Of a stretch of 5,457 bases of DNA, positions 1 to 5,457 are shown piece by piece; the first letter of the stretch is position 1; each line of letters opens with the position of its first letter. The position numbers and the translations under genes were made by a program. The stretch is from JBBQIY01 sp964618405 (GTDB lineage Bacteria > Verrucomicrobiota > Kiritimatiellia > RFP12 > UBA3636). The notes beneath the pieces were generated by a model. It saw only the letters and a program-made list of their open reading frames with translations. It searched no databases and was not told the DNA's origin. The stretch lies in NCBI GenBank assembly GCA_964618405.1, contig CAZUAY010000269.1, positions 1 through 5,457 on the forward strand, read 5' to 3'.

Positions 1-36
1 CGCAACGCCAACCGTCTGTTCAACCTCGGTTTGTGA
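1..36 (+). CDS. C-terminal end of an upstream gene, probably an amidohydrolase-family protein (5' partial)
   Basis: Frame 1 reads RNANRLFNLGL and then a TGA stop at 34-36. An ending of the form N-A-x-R-L-F-x-L is common at the C-terminus of Amidohydro_2 (TIM-barrel metal-dependent hydrolase) proteins, where the last helix carries it. Only 11 residues are visible, so the family call rests on this short similarity from memory and no catalytic residue can be seen. The next gene starts 30 bases downstream on the same strand with its own ribosome binding site, which suggests co-transcription. Amidohydro_2 members include lactonases and decarboxylases of sugar-acid and aromatic metabolism, so a link to sugar breakdown is possible but unproven. 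Confidence 0.55.
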   Translation, partial: RNANRLFNLGL

Positions 37-55
37 GGTTGCTCGATGAGCGGTT

Positions 56-61
56 AAGAGG
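56..61 (+). promoter_or_regulatory. Ribosome binding site for the GH42-like gene
   Basis: AAGAGG lies 5 bases before the ATG at 67. This supports that start over the next in-frame ATG at 85, which has only an A/T-rich stretch and no purine-rich GGAG-like sequence in front of it. Confidence 0.6.
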
Positions 62-66
62 AAACA

Positions 67-2091
67 ATGGAAAATTCTAAAACAATGACTTTACCTAAGA
101 ATACCGTTAGCCCGAGAGCGGCAGCCACGCCGCAGCATGTCGCCAGTTGGTGGTCGGTGGCAGAGGATTTGCTATGGCCGGAGAAGCGGGTAAAAGATAA
201 GATCCGACGTCGAGCCGACGCTCTAGCGGCGGCTGGCGTCGACACGGTGATTCAATTCGGCTTTCATTTCCGTTTTGACTTCGCACCGTATTTTGGCGCA
301 ATGCATGGGTATTTCAGAGAAATCGCCGAAGCTCTGCATGAGCGGAACATTCGTTTTCTTGACCACTATTCGTGCAATCTGATCGCCCGCCCCGCTTCCG
401 AGGAGGAGCGGATCAAGTACCACACGTTCCAGCGACATCATGTGACCCTATATCCCGATGCCGTGGCGGCAACAACCGCAGGCTATGGAGGCTTCCGCTT
501 TAACGATTTGCGGGAGATCGACATCGTTACGGGTGCGCCGGCCTATACGTCCGCTTATCAGGCCGAACTGTTCTGTCACAACAATCCCGATTTTCTGGCC
601 ATGCACGAGGCTTACCTTAAACGCCAGTTGTCGGAAATCCCTCTGGACGGTTTGCAACAGGATGACATGGGGACCTACAACTTCTTTCGGAGCTGTGGGT
701 GCCGGCATTGTCGTGAACGTTTCCTCCGAGGATATGGGCATGTGCTACCGCCGGTCAGCGATGCAATGTTTTGGGGAGATACCCGCCAGAACCCTCGGAT
801 TTGGGGCAATTACGAAAATCCGGCTTTCCGAGATTGGATTCGGATGCGTTACAGCATCGTCCGCGAACACTTGGTTATGGTCAAGCGTGTATTGGGAGAG
901 GAGCGAACCTTGCTGACCTGCTGCTCCTGCAGCGGCCCTCAGATATTGAATTCTCTGGGGTTGTCGTACGAGCATTTCATTGAACCCTGCGATTGGGTAA
1001 TGCTGGAAAATTGTGGGCTCGACTGCGAGTCCGTTCACTGGGCGCGGATGGAGCCGGAGGCGGCGCTTCATAAGTCCATCGGGTTCGCCAAAAGTGAGAA
1101 GTCCGCTCCCGCGGTCGCCTGCAGCTATGCTGTGTATGACGATAGTGCCTACCTAGGTTGGGCACTCGCCCACTTCTGGGGTGTTGTTAATTGGATCAGC
1201 ACGCTCCGACATGACGGGGAGGACAATCCTGACGACAAGGAGGAGGCGGCTTTGATCGGCTCGCTTAACGAATGGGATCGCAACTACGATAAAGGCGGAT
1301 CGGGCGAGGACATCGTGGAAGTGGCCATCGCGTTCCTGGGGGCCAATAAGGAAAACGGATTCGCGTCCGCTGATGGGCAGGAATACTGGCTTCGTGCCAA
1401 GGCGTGGTCGCTCGCGTTATTGGAAAAGAATATCGGCTATCGCTTCGTGACCAGCCGTGAGGTGAGCAATCTTGGTCGGTTGGCGGATGCGAGGATTCCC
1501 TTAATCCTTGACTCTTGTTCCTGCGTTTCGGATCAGGAACATGCTGGGATTCTCGCTTTTCTGGCACGGGGCGGCCAGATGTGGGTGGTGCCACCCTTCG
1601 GCACACATGACGAACGCGGCAATCCCCGGAAACCATCGGATCACGATACCCTTTCTGGCATCGTGCGCACCCTTCCCCTGAAACCCCCGGCAGATCTGCT
1701 CAAAGATTTGATTCAGGATCACGTGTTTGAGCCGAGGATCGTTGTCACGGGGGCTAACCAAAGCTGGAAAATCCGACTCCGAAAAACCTCTGGAGGTCTG
1801 ACACTTTATTTCCTTAATCAGGCATTAGAGGGCGTACCGCATCCCACCGCGATGGATCGCTGGGGACAGTCTCGCGTGCTGGAAACGATCCGGTCGACGG
1901 CGGTGGATGAACCCGTTTCGTTTACGCTGGACACGGCAGGACTGGCCCCTGTCGAACCGCACGAATGGAAGCTGTACAGTCCTGAAATCGGAGAGCCTCG
2001 CTCCTTAGATATTCGGACTCTTGCGCCGGGAAAGTTTCGGTTTTTCGTAAGTTTGACGGGCATCCGCCTCTATGCCTGTGTGATGGTGTGA
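67..2091 (+). CDS. Divergent GH42-like glycoside hydrolase (TIM barrel, trimerisation domain, C-terminal beta domain)
   Basis: The protein has 674 residues, close to the usual size of GH42 beta-galactosidases. It starts without a signal peptide or membrane segment, so it is predicted cytoplasmic, as is common for GH42. Residues about 30-390 look like a TIM barrel. C170 followed by HNNP, then C210, C212 and C215 followed by RERFLRGYG, match the GH42 layout in which one cysteine (C-x-N-x-P context) and a CxCxxC group bind structural zinc. Residues about 416-515, ending in an ARGGQMWVVPP stretch, resemble the GH42 trimerisation domain, and about 540-674 form a beta-rich tail. By eye alignment the acid/base position, Asn-Glu in GH42, is D199-D200. 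E344 (in GFAKSEKSAP) is the best nucleophile candidate and E314 is an alternative. Known GH42 enzymes cleave beta-galactosides or alpha-L-arabinosides; the substrate here is unknown. GHL6-type hypothetical glycosidases, which share the Cys motif, are another possible assignment. The GH-A type fold is well supported; activity is not. Confidence 0.8.
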   Translation: MENSKTMTLPKNTVSPRAAATPQHVASWWSVAEDLLWPEKRVKDKIRRRADALAAAGVDTVIQFGFHFRFDFAPYFGAMHGYFREIAEALHERNIRFLDHYSCNLIARPASEEERIKYHTFQRHHVTLYPDAVAATTAGYGGFRFNDLREIDIVTGAPAYTSAYQAELFCHNNPDFLAMHEAYLKRQLSEIPLDGLQQDDMGTYNFFRSCGCRHCRERFLRGYGHVLPPVSDAMFWGDTRQNPRIWGNYENPAFRDWIRMRYSIVREHLVMVKRVLGEERTLLTCCSCSGPQILNSLGLSYEHFIEPCDWVMLENCGLDCESVHWARMEPEAALHKSIGFAKSEKSAPAVACSYAVYDDSAYLGWALAHFWGVVNWISTLRHDGEDNPDDKEEAALIGSLNEWDRNYDKGGSGEDIVEVAIAFLGANKENGFASADGQEYWLRAKAWSLALLEKNIGYRFVTSREVSNLGRLADARIPLILDSCSCVSDQEHAGILAFLARGGQMWVVPPFGTHDERGNPRKPSDHDTLSGIVRTLPLKPPADLLKDLIQDHVFEPRIVVTGANQSWKIRLRKTSGGLTLYFLNQALEGVPHPTAMDRWGQSRVLETIRSTAVDEPVSFTLDTAGLAPVEPHEWKLYSPEIGEPRSLDIRTLAPGKFRFFVSLTGIRLYACVMV

Positions 2092-2172
2092 AGAGCCTTC
2101 GTAGCCATGAACCGTTTTGCATAGATGCGTAGCATGCAATCATAGTCGCTTTGATTTGCTTAGGTCGTAGGA

Positions 2173-2196
2173 ACCAGTTAAAGTAGTCACCAGTTA
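2173..2196 (+). repeat. Short direct repeat, possible regulator binding site
   Basis: ACCAGTTA occurs at 2173-2180 and again at 2189-2196, a centre-to-centre distance of 16 bases. It lies about 115 bases before the start codon of the secreted 388-residue protein, in the only long gene-free stretch of the window, and overlaps the weak promoter-like pair. Two close copies could be an operator, but an 8-bp match can arise by chance. Confidence 0.3.
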
Positions 2197-2299
2197 GAAA
2201 CTCGAGAATTCGCAAACGGCGGGCGGAGTCTTGACCCTGATCTAACCATCACACGCCGAGTACGTTTAGAGGGTGACCCAATGTCGCCACAGTCAAACT

Positions 2300-2304
2300 A
2301 GGAG
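2300..2304 (+). promoter_or_regulatory. Ribosome binding site for the secreted 388-residue protein
   Basis: AGGAG lies 6 bases before the ATG at 2311, a near-consensus Shine-Dalgarno site at good spacing. It fixes the start directly in front of a clear signal peptide. Confidence 0.7.
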
Positions 2305-2310
2305 CAACTC

Positions 2311-3477
2311 ATGAAATCATCAAGTTTGTTTCACACGGCAACAGCCTTCGCTGTCGTCTTCGGCCTGATCTCGACACTTGCGCCCATCTCACGGGCCGAT
2401 CAGATTCTGCGCTGGGGGCATTTTTGGACTGCTAATTCCAATCCGGCCTACAATATGAATGCGACTGGGCGACGGGAAGCGCATACGGTGGTGCCGGTGC
2501 GGGCAATGACGATCTCACAGATTGCCGTGTGTGGTAGCACCACTCGTGCGGGAACACCGCTTTACCGCATCGGTGTGCAGGGGGATGATGGCACGACCGC
2601 CCACTATCCCGACGGCCAATGGATCGGTGGTACGGAAAACTTTGCCACGTCGGCGATTCCCGTTAATGGCTGGCAAACGTTCACTCTGCCTGCCACAGCG
2701 GAACTGTTGAAAGGCGTTCGCTATCATCTGGTTATCGAAGCAACATCGGCCGATGCCACCAATTATTCCAGCATTATTCGCAATTACCAGCCTACGCGCA
2801 GATGCTTTCGAGTCTATGATGGTGTCTATGACGAAGCGGTCGGTCGGGAAACATTCTCTGGGACAGCGTGGAGCCGGGAAAGTTCTTTTCCTATCGTGGC
2901 AATCGACACAATGGCAAATCAAGCTATCGGCCAGCCGTGGACGACAGGGGAAAACACGTTTGGGATAAATAAAGATTGGCGCTATGGGCAGACGTTTAGG
3001 CTCGATATCCCGACGGAATCGGCTTCAGTTGAGCTTGTTGAATTTAGCTTATACGTATCGACGATAAACTTAGCACCGGCCGACGACCTACGTGTTCATT
3101 TGATGAAGACTGGCAACACAACGCCTCTCTTGTCGCTGGTACTCATCAACAAAGACAGCCTGCCGTCAATTGGTATTATTACCGTGGAAACACTGCCGAT
3201 TAAGTTGCTAAGGGGGAACGACTATTCATTTTTAGTCGAATCTACCAACACCACAGATTCCGGTTACTATCGAATAAGTTCCGTGAATGGACCGAAAACC
3301 ACCGATTTTGCGCAGGCCGCGGAAGCGACCTTCCAGGGATCGGCTGGCGGATGCATTTCATCCTTCAGAAATGCCGCATGGATACCCAAACTTAGCGGCG
3401 GCGGCAGTGCTACCGATCTTGTTTTCGAGCTGAAGTTGCGCATTCCCAATCCGGGAACCTTGATGACCGTGCGTTGA
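2311..3477 (+). CDS. Secreted protein with two tandem beta-sandwich-like repeats, function unknown
   Basis: The 388-residue protein begins with a signal peptide: K2, a hydrophobic core at about residues 7-25 and a probable signal peptidase I site after A29 (SRA|DQ). There is no lipobox cysteine, transmembrane anchor or PEP-CTERM-like tail, so it is predicted to be periplasmic or released. The mature part holds two related units, about residues 58-200 and 226-378. Both run through a T/Q-rich first strand, a V-x-L/I-x-x-x-x-x-V segment, an LL-(K/R)-G-x-x-Y-x-(L/F)-(V/L)-(I/V)-E-(A/S)-T motif (132-145 and 299-312), a Y/F-rich strand, and a (T/A)-T/F-x-G-(T/S)-A segment (181-186 and 340-346). This style resembles beta-sandwich domains in choice-of-anchor type extracellular proteins, which often sit beside glycan-binding or cell-surface modules. 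No catalytic motif is visible. It lies between two carbohydrate-active-looking genes, so glycan binding is a reasonable guess and no more. It is certainly a real gene, given its start, signal peptide and length. Confidence 0.8.
   Translation: MKSSSLFHTATAFAVVFGLISTLAPISRADQILRWGHFWTANSNPAYNMNATGRREAHTVVPVRAMTISQIAVCGSTTRAGTPLYRIGVQGDDGTTAHYPDGQWIGGTENFATSAIPVNGWQTFTLPATAELLKGVRYHLVIEATSADATNYSSIIRNYQPTRRCFRVYDGVYDEAVGRETFSGTAWSRESSFPIVAIDTMANQAIGQPWTTGENTFGINKDWRYGQTFRLDIPTESASVELVEFSLYVSTINLAPADDLRVHLMKTGNTTPLLSLVLINKDSLPSIGIITVETLPIKLLRGNDYSFLVESTNTTDSGYYRISSVNGPKTTDFAQAAEATFQGSAGGCISSFRNAAWIPKLSGGGSATDLVFELKLRIPNPGTLMTVR
2482..3444 (+). repeat. Internal domain duplication within the secreted protein
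   Basis: At protein level, residues about 58-200 (2482-2910) and 226-378 (2986-3444) align as two copies. The best match is AELLKGVRYHLVIEATSADA against PIKLLRGNDYSFLVESTNTT, followed by a tyrosine-containing strand in each copy. The nucleotide sequences are not obviously similar, so the duplication is old. The two copies have clearly diverged; the second lacks the long G/D-rich insertion at about residues 90-112 of the first. Confidence 0.55.
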
Positions 3478-3503
3478 TCGCAGCAAATTTTCCGTCACAA
3501 TGA

Positions 3504-3529
3504 GCCTCGCGACGATGCGATTGCGAGGC
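3504..3529 (+). terminator. Perfect 7-bp inverted repeat after the secreted-protein gene, possible terminator or mRNA hairpin
   Basis: GCCTCGC (3504-3510) and GCGAGGC (3523-3529) are exact reverse complements separated by a 12-base loop, giving a GC-rich stem 27 bases after the stop codon. No T-run follows; the next bases are AGAGTATAAAA. It is therefore not a classical intrinsic terminator on the + strand. It may be a factor-assisted terminator, an RNA-stabilising 3' hairpin or a protein-binding palindrome. Confidence 0.4.
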
Positions 3530-3576
3530 AGAGTATAAAACCCGACGTTTCGCATGCGTCATGATTGAGAATATAT

Positions 3577-5457
3577 ATGAAACCATCCTTGATGAAATCA
3601 GGCTTTCTGGCCATTCTAATTGCAGCCACGACCGTCATACATGCGGGGCCAGTCATCTACAATACTGACTTTACCACAGACTCTGGCTGGAACGTCTGGC
3701 CAGCCGGTCAGACACTCGTCATTGATCGCAAGGTCTTCCATAGCGGAACGGGCGCGCTGCGTCCGGCCGCCACCGCCTACACGTATTGGAAGCTAAAACC
3801 GGAGATGCGTTACCGTCTAACGGTTCGGTTGAAACATGAAGGGAAAGGCCCGATGCGATCGAAGCTGTTTGTGAAGTACAACAAAGAGGGGCAGGGAAAT
3901 GGCAGCGCAGGCCAGGAGCCTCTGCCTCTGCCGCCCATTGCATCAGACGCAGATCCCTCCGCTTGGCGAGAGGTGGTGATCAATTTCGAGACGCCTCCAG
4001 AAACGGCACAGGCACAATTCCTCGCTATCGCCGATCCGGCTGAAAAACTGTGGATCGACAGCCTGACACTCACGGAGGAGGAATCGGTTGCCGTTGTGGT
4101 ACCCCCTCCGGTTGTGCTTGAAAACAAAGCTATCCGCGTCACCATTTCGGCTGCTGGCGGGACTATTGTCTCGATCGAAGAGAAGCGGTCTGGACGGGCA
4201 CTTTTTTCGTCGGGTTTCGGTCGGGATGGGCTGGCACTCGTCAAGCTCACCTCACCGCGCCGGGTGATTTATGACCTCCATACGCTGGAAAAATCTACCC
4301 TGCCAGGGCATCAGGTGCTGCTGGCGCGTTGTGAACCCACGCGTGGCGCACTCCAGGGCTTCCGGCTCGAAAAGCGTTTCTCTCTGCCCGACACCGGCGA
4401 GAAGATTACGGTGGAAATGCGTCTGATTGCCCCGACCGCCGACATTGAGCCTTGGGTCTTCAACTTTCTACCGACCGGTGCGCGGCATCAGGCGATTCAT
4501 TGGGTTGAGCAAGCCGATGGGTATGTCGCGTCGCCTGCAGGTGGCGATGTTACGCTCGCCGCTCCACGCGGACGCGGATTGGCCCTAGTGGGTAATAGCG
4601 GACTTGGGTTGCTGGCCCATCTGACCTTACCTCCCACTCGGTTTAGCTATTGGAAGGGCACGGGCGAGTCGACGCTGGAGTGGCCCATGCCCCGCGATCC
4701 TGACACCGCCACAAATGTGTGGACTGCCTCATGGACGTTATTGCCTTTTGATGCGGCTTCTTTTGAAGACGCTGCCACGTCGCAGGATGTACTGCTGGTT
4801 CCGCTGGCGAAGGCACTGCAAGCCGCAGCGGCGGAACGTGTGGCACAGGATGCGGCTGCCCCTGTCGACACGATTCCACCCCATCTTACCGAGATGCCGC
4901 GCCTACCGGCCAACCTGTCGGGTTTTATCATGACAGATCGCATCGAACCTGAGGCGTTTGTTCTGCAAGGCCAGCCGACTCCAATCGCGTTCGCTTGCGT
5001 TAATCCGAAGAACAAGCCGACGCTGATCCTTGAGCTCCCTGCCGATATGAATCTACATGGTGGTATTCGCGGATTAACTTTCAGCCCCCCAGAAGCGGTG
5101 GAGCGGGATGGAAAAGCTTATCGACGCCACCGCATTACGCTGGCCGCTCCCGGCCAGATGTGGTGTCGGATTCTTTGGTCAACCGAGGCGGCTCCCGGCG
5201 CGATGTCATCCGGTTGTTTTTGGGCTGAATGGGGCGAAGGTCAGAAACAGCCTGAACAGATGTTTTCCATTCAGGTGCTGAAGCTCCCCGAAGTTCAGCC
5301 ACTGACGCGAATGCCTGTTTATCTGTCGATTCCATCCGACCTGGCCGAAGTCTGGCTGAAAAGCGGCGCCGACCCAACCTGTTTAGGCTTCAATATGCTG
5401 GACATCTGGCCTTACACGCGTGGCCGCTCTGCCTCGGGTGCTCAATCGGTGCGCACT
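3577..5457 (+). CDS. Secreted multi-domain carbohydrate-active-like protein (3' partial, runs off the window)
   Basis: An uninterrupted frame of 627 codons runs from the ATG at 3577 to the last base. A weak site, GAGA at 3567-3570, lies 6 bases before the ATG. The next ATG (3592) has no such site and would shorten the signal peptide. Residues 1-23 form a signal peptide (K2 and K7, hydrophobic core, cleavage likely after IHA). Residues about 28-166 resemble a CBM4/9- or CBM22-like jelly roll: an F-x-x-x-x-GW opening, SGTGAL, a YRLTVRLK strand, W-R-E-V-V-I-N-F and a closing LWIDSLTL strand. A VVVPPPV linker leads to about 178-395, whose opening (LENKAIRVTI, GGTIVSIEEKRSGRALF) resembles the N-terminal supersandwich of galactose-mutarotase-like folds found in many glycosidases and lyases. 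An alanine-rich helix (about 405-428) follows, then more beta-type sequence and, from about 580, what may be the start of a catalytic barrel. The catalytic part and stop codon are outside the window, so the enzyme class cannot be named. Confidence 0.78.
   Translation, partial: MKPSLMKSGFLAILIAATTVIHAGPVIYNTDFTTDSGWNVWPAGQTLVIDRKVFHSGTGALRPAATAYTYWKLKPEMRYRLTVRLKHEGKGPMRSKLFVKYNKEGQGNGSAGQEPLPLPPIASDADPSAWREVVINFETPPETAQAQFLAIADPAEKLWIDSLTLTEEESVAVVVPPPVVLENKAIRVTISAAGGTIVSIEEKRSGRALFSSGFGRDGLALVKLTSPRRVIYDLHTLEKSTLPGHQVLLARCEPTRGALQGFRLEKRFSLPDTGEKITVEMRLIAPTADIEPWVFNFLPTGARHQAIHWVEQADGYVASPAGGDVTLAAPRGRGLALVGNSGLGLLAHLTLPPTRFSYWKGTGESTLEWPMPRDPDTATNVWTASWTLLPFDAASFEDAATSQDVLLVPLAKALQAAAAERVAQDAAAPVDTIPPHLTEMPRLPANLSGFIMTDRIEPEAFVLQGQPTPIAFACVNPKNKPTLILELPADMNLHGGIRGLTFSPPEAVERDGKAYRRHRITLAAPGQMWCRILWSTEAAPGAMSSGCFWAEWGEGQKQPEQMFSIQVLKLPEVQPLTRMPVYLSIPSDLAEVWLKSGADPTCLGFNMLDIWPYTRGRSASGAQSVRT

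Larger units (their letters stand above)
2092..2310 (+). other. Intergenic region with no gene (219 bases)
   Basis: No open frame longer than a few codons with a ribosome binding site is present. The region holds an 8-bp direct repeat (2173-2196) and a ribosome binding site at its end. A weak sigma70-like pair, TTGCTT (2156-2161) and TAAAGT (2179-2184) with a 17-base spacer, overlaps the repeat but matches the consensus in only 3 and 4 of 6 positions. There is no strong terminator hairpin after the upstream stop codon. The length suggests that the next gene has its own promoter here. Confidence 0.5.

Noticed and set aside
458..916. Plus-strand frame of 152 codons in another phase inside the GH42-like gene
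   Set aside because: It overlaps the segment that encodes the CxCxxC motif in the main frame, has no ribosome binding site, and gives a sequence without family features.
745..1071. Minus-strand open frame of 108 codons opposite the GH42-like gene
   Set aside because: It lies wholly inside a gene with recognisable domains, and its low-complexity arginine/alanine-rich product has no family resemblance. It is a shadow frame.
2118..2138. TGCAT/ATGCA inverted repeat as a terminator for the GH42-like gene
   Set aside because: The stem is only 5 bp and AT-rich, with a competing 4-bp inner stem and no T-run after it.
2231..2266. TTGACC followed by TACGTT as a possible promoter
   Set aside because: TTGACC is a good -35-like hexamer, but the nearest -10-like hexamer is 24 bases away, and at 17 bases the sequence is GC-rich and unlike a -10.
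2232..2279. Repeated TGACCC (2232-2237 and 2274-2279) and the GGGTGACCC palindrome
   Set aside because: Six-base repeats and a 9-base palindrome are expected by chance in a window of this size, and nothing else marks them as an operator.
3534..3539. TATAAA as a -10 element for the third gene
   Set aside because: No -35-like sequence lies 16-18 bases upstream, where the inverted repeat loop sits. It stays only a weak possibility.
3810..4250. Minus-strand open frame of 146 codons opposite the third gene
   Set aside because: Its serine/threonine-rich product is typical of antisense reading. The + strand frame carries a signal peptide and recognisable beta-domain patterns over the same bases.

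Overview
The window looks like part of a carbohydrate-degradation locus from a bacterium with moderate GC content and standard signal peptides. Large GH42-like proteins without a signal peptide, next to big secreted multi-domain beta-rich proteins, are typical in my experience of the PVC group (Verrucomicrobiota, Kiritimatiellota, Lentisphaerota, Planctomycetota). That assignment is an inference from gene style; no marker gene is present.

All supported genes lie on the + strand. Positions 1-36 hold the last 11 codons of an upstream gene whose end (RNANRLFNLGL) resembles the C-terminus of Amidohydro_2 metal-dependent hydrolases. After 30 bases comes a 674-codon gene (67-2091) for a protein with no signal peptide. 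Its layout matches the three-domain GH42 beta-galactosidase fold: a TIM barrel with a four-cysteine zinc-site pattern, a flavodoxin/glutaminase-like trimerisation domain, and a small C-terminal beta domain. The Asn-Glu pair that normally supplies the GH42 acid/base is replaced by Asp-Asp. A 219-base gap with no gene but a short direct repeat leads to a 388-codon gene (2311-3477). It encodes a secreted protein built from two related beta-sandwich-like repeats. A 99-base gap with a 7-bp perfect inverted repeat leads to a third gene (3577 to the window end, no stop). It encodes a secreted protein with an N-terminal carbohydrate-binding-like jelly roll, a mutarotase-like beta-supersandwich and further domains cut off by the window edge.

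A plausible reading is that the two exported proteins bind or process a glycan outside the cytoplasm and the GH42-like enzyme acts on the imported sugar, possibly with the upstream hydrolase. No transporter, sulfatase or regulator is visible here, so the substrate is unknown. The most interesting points are the altered catalytic motif in an otherwise recognisable GH42 scaffold and the unfamiliar duplicated-domain secreted protein beside it.
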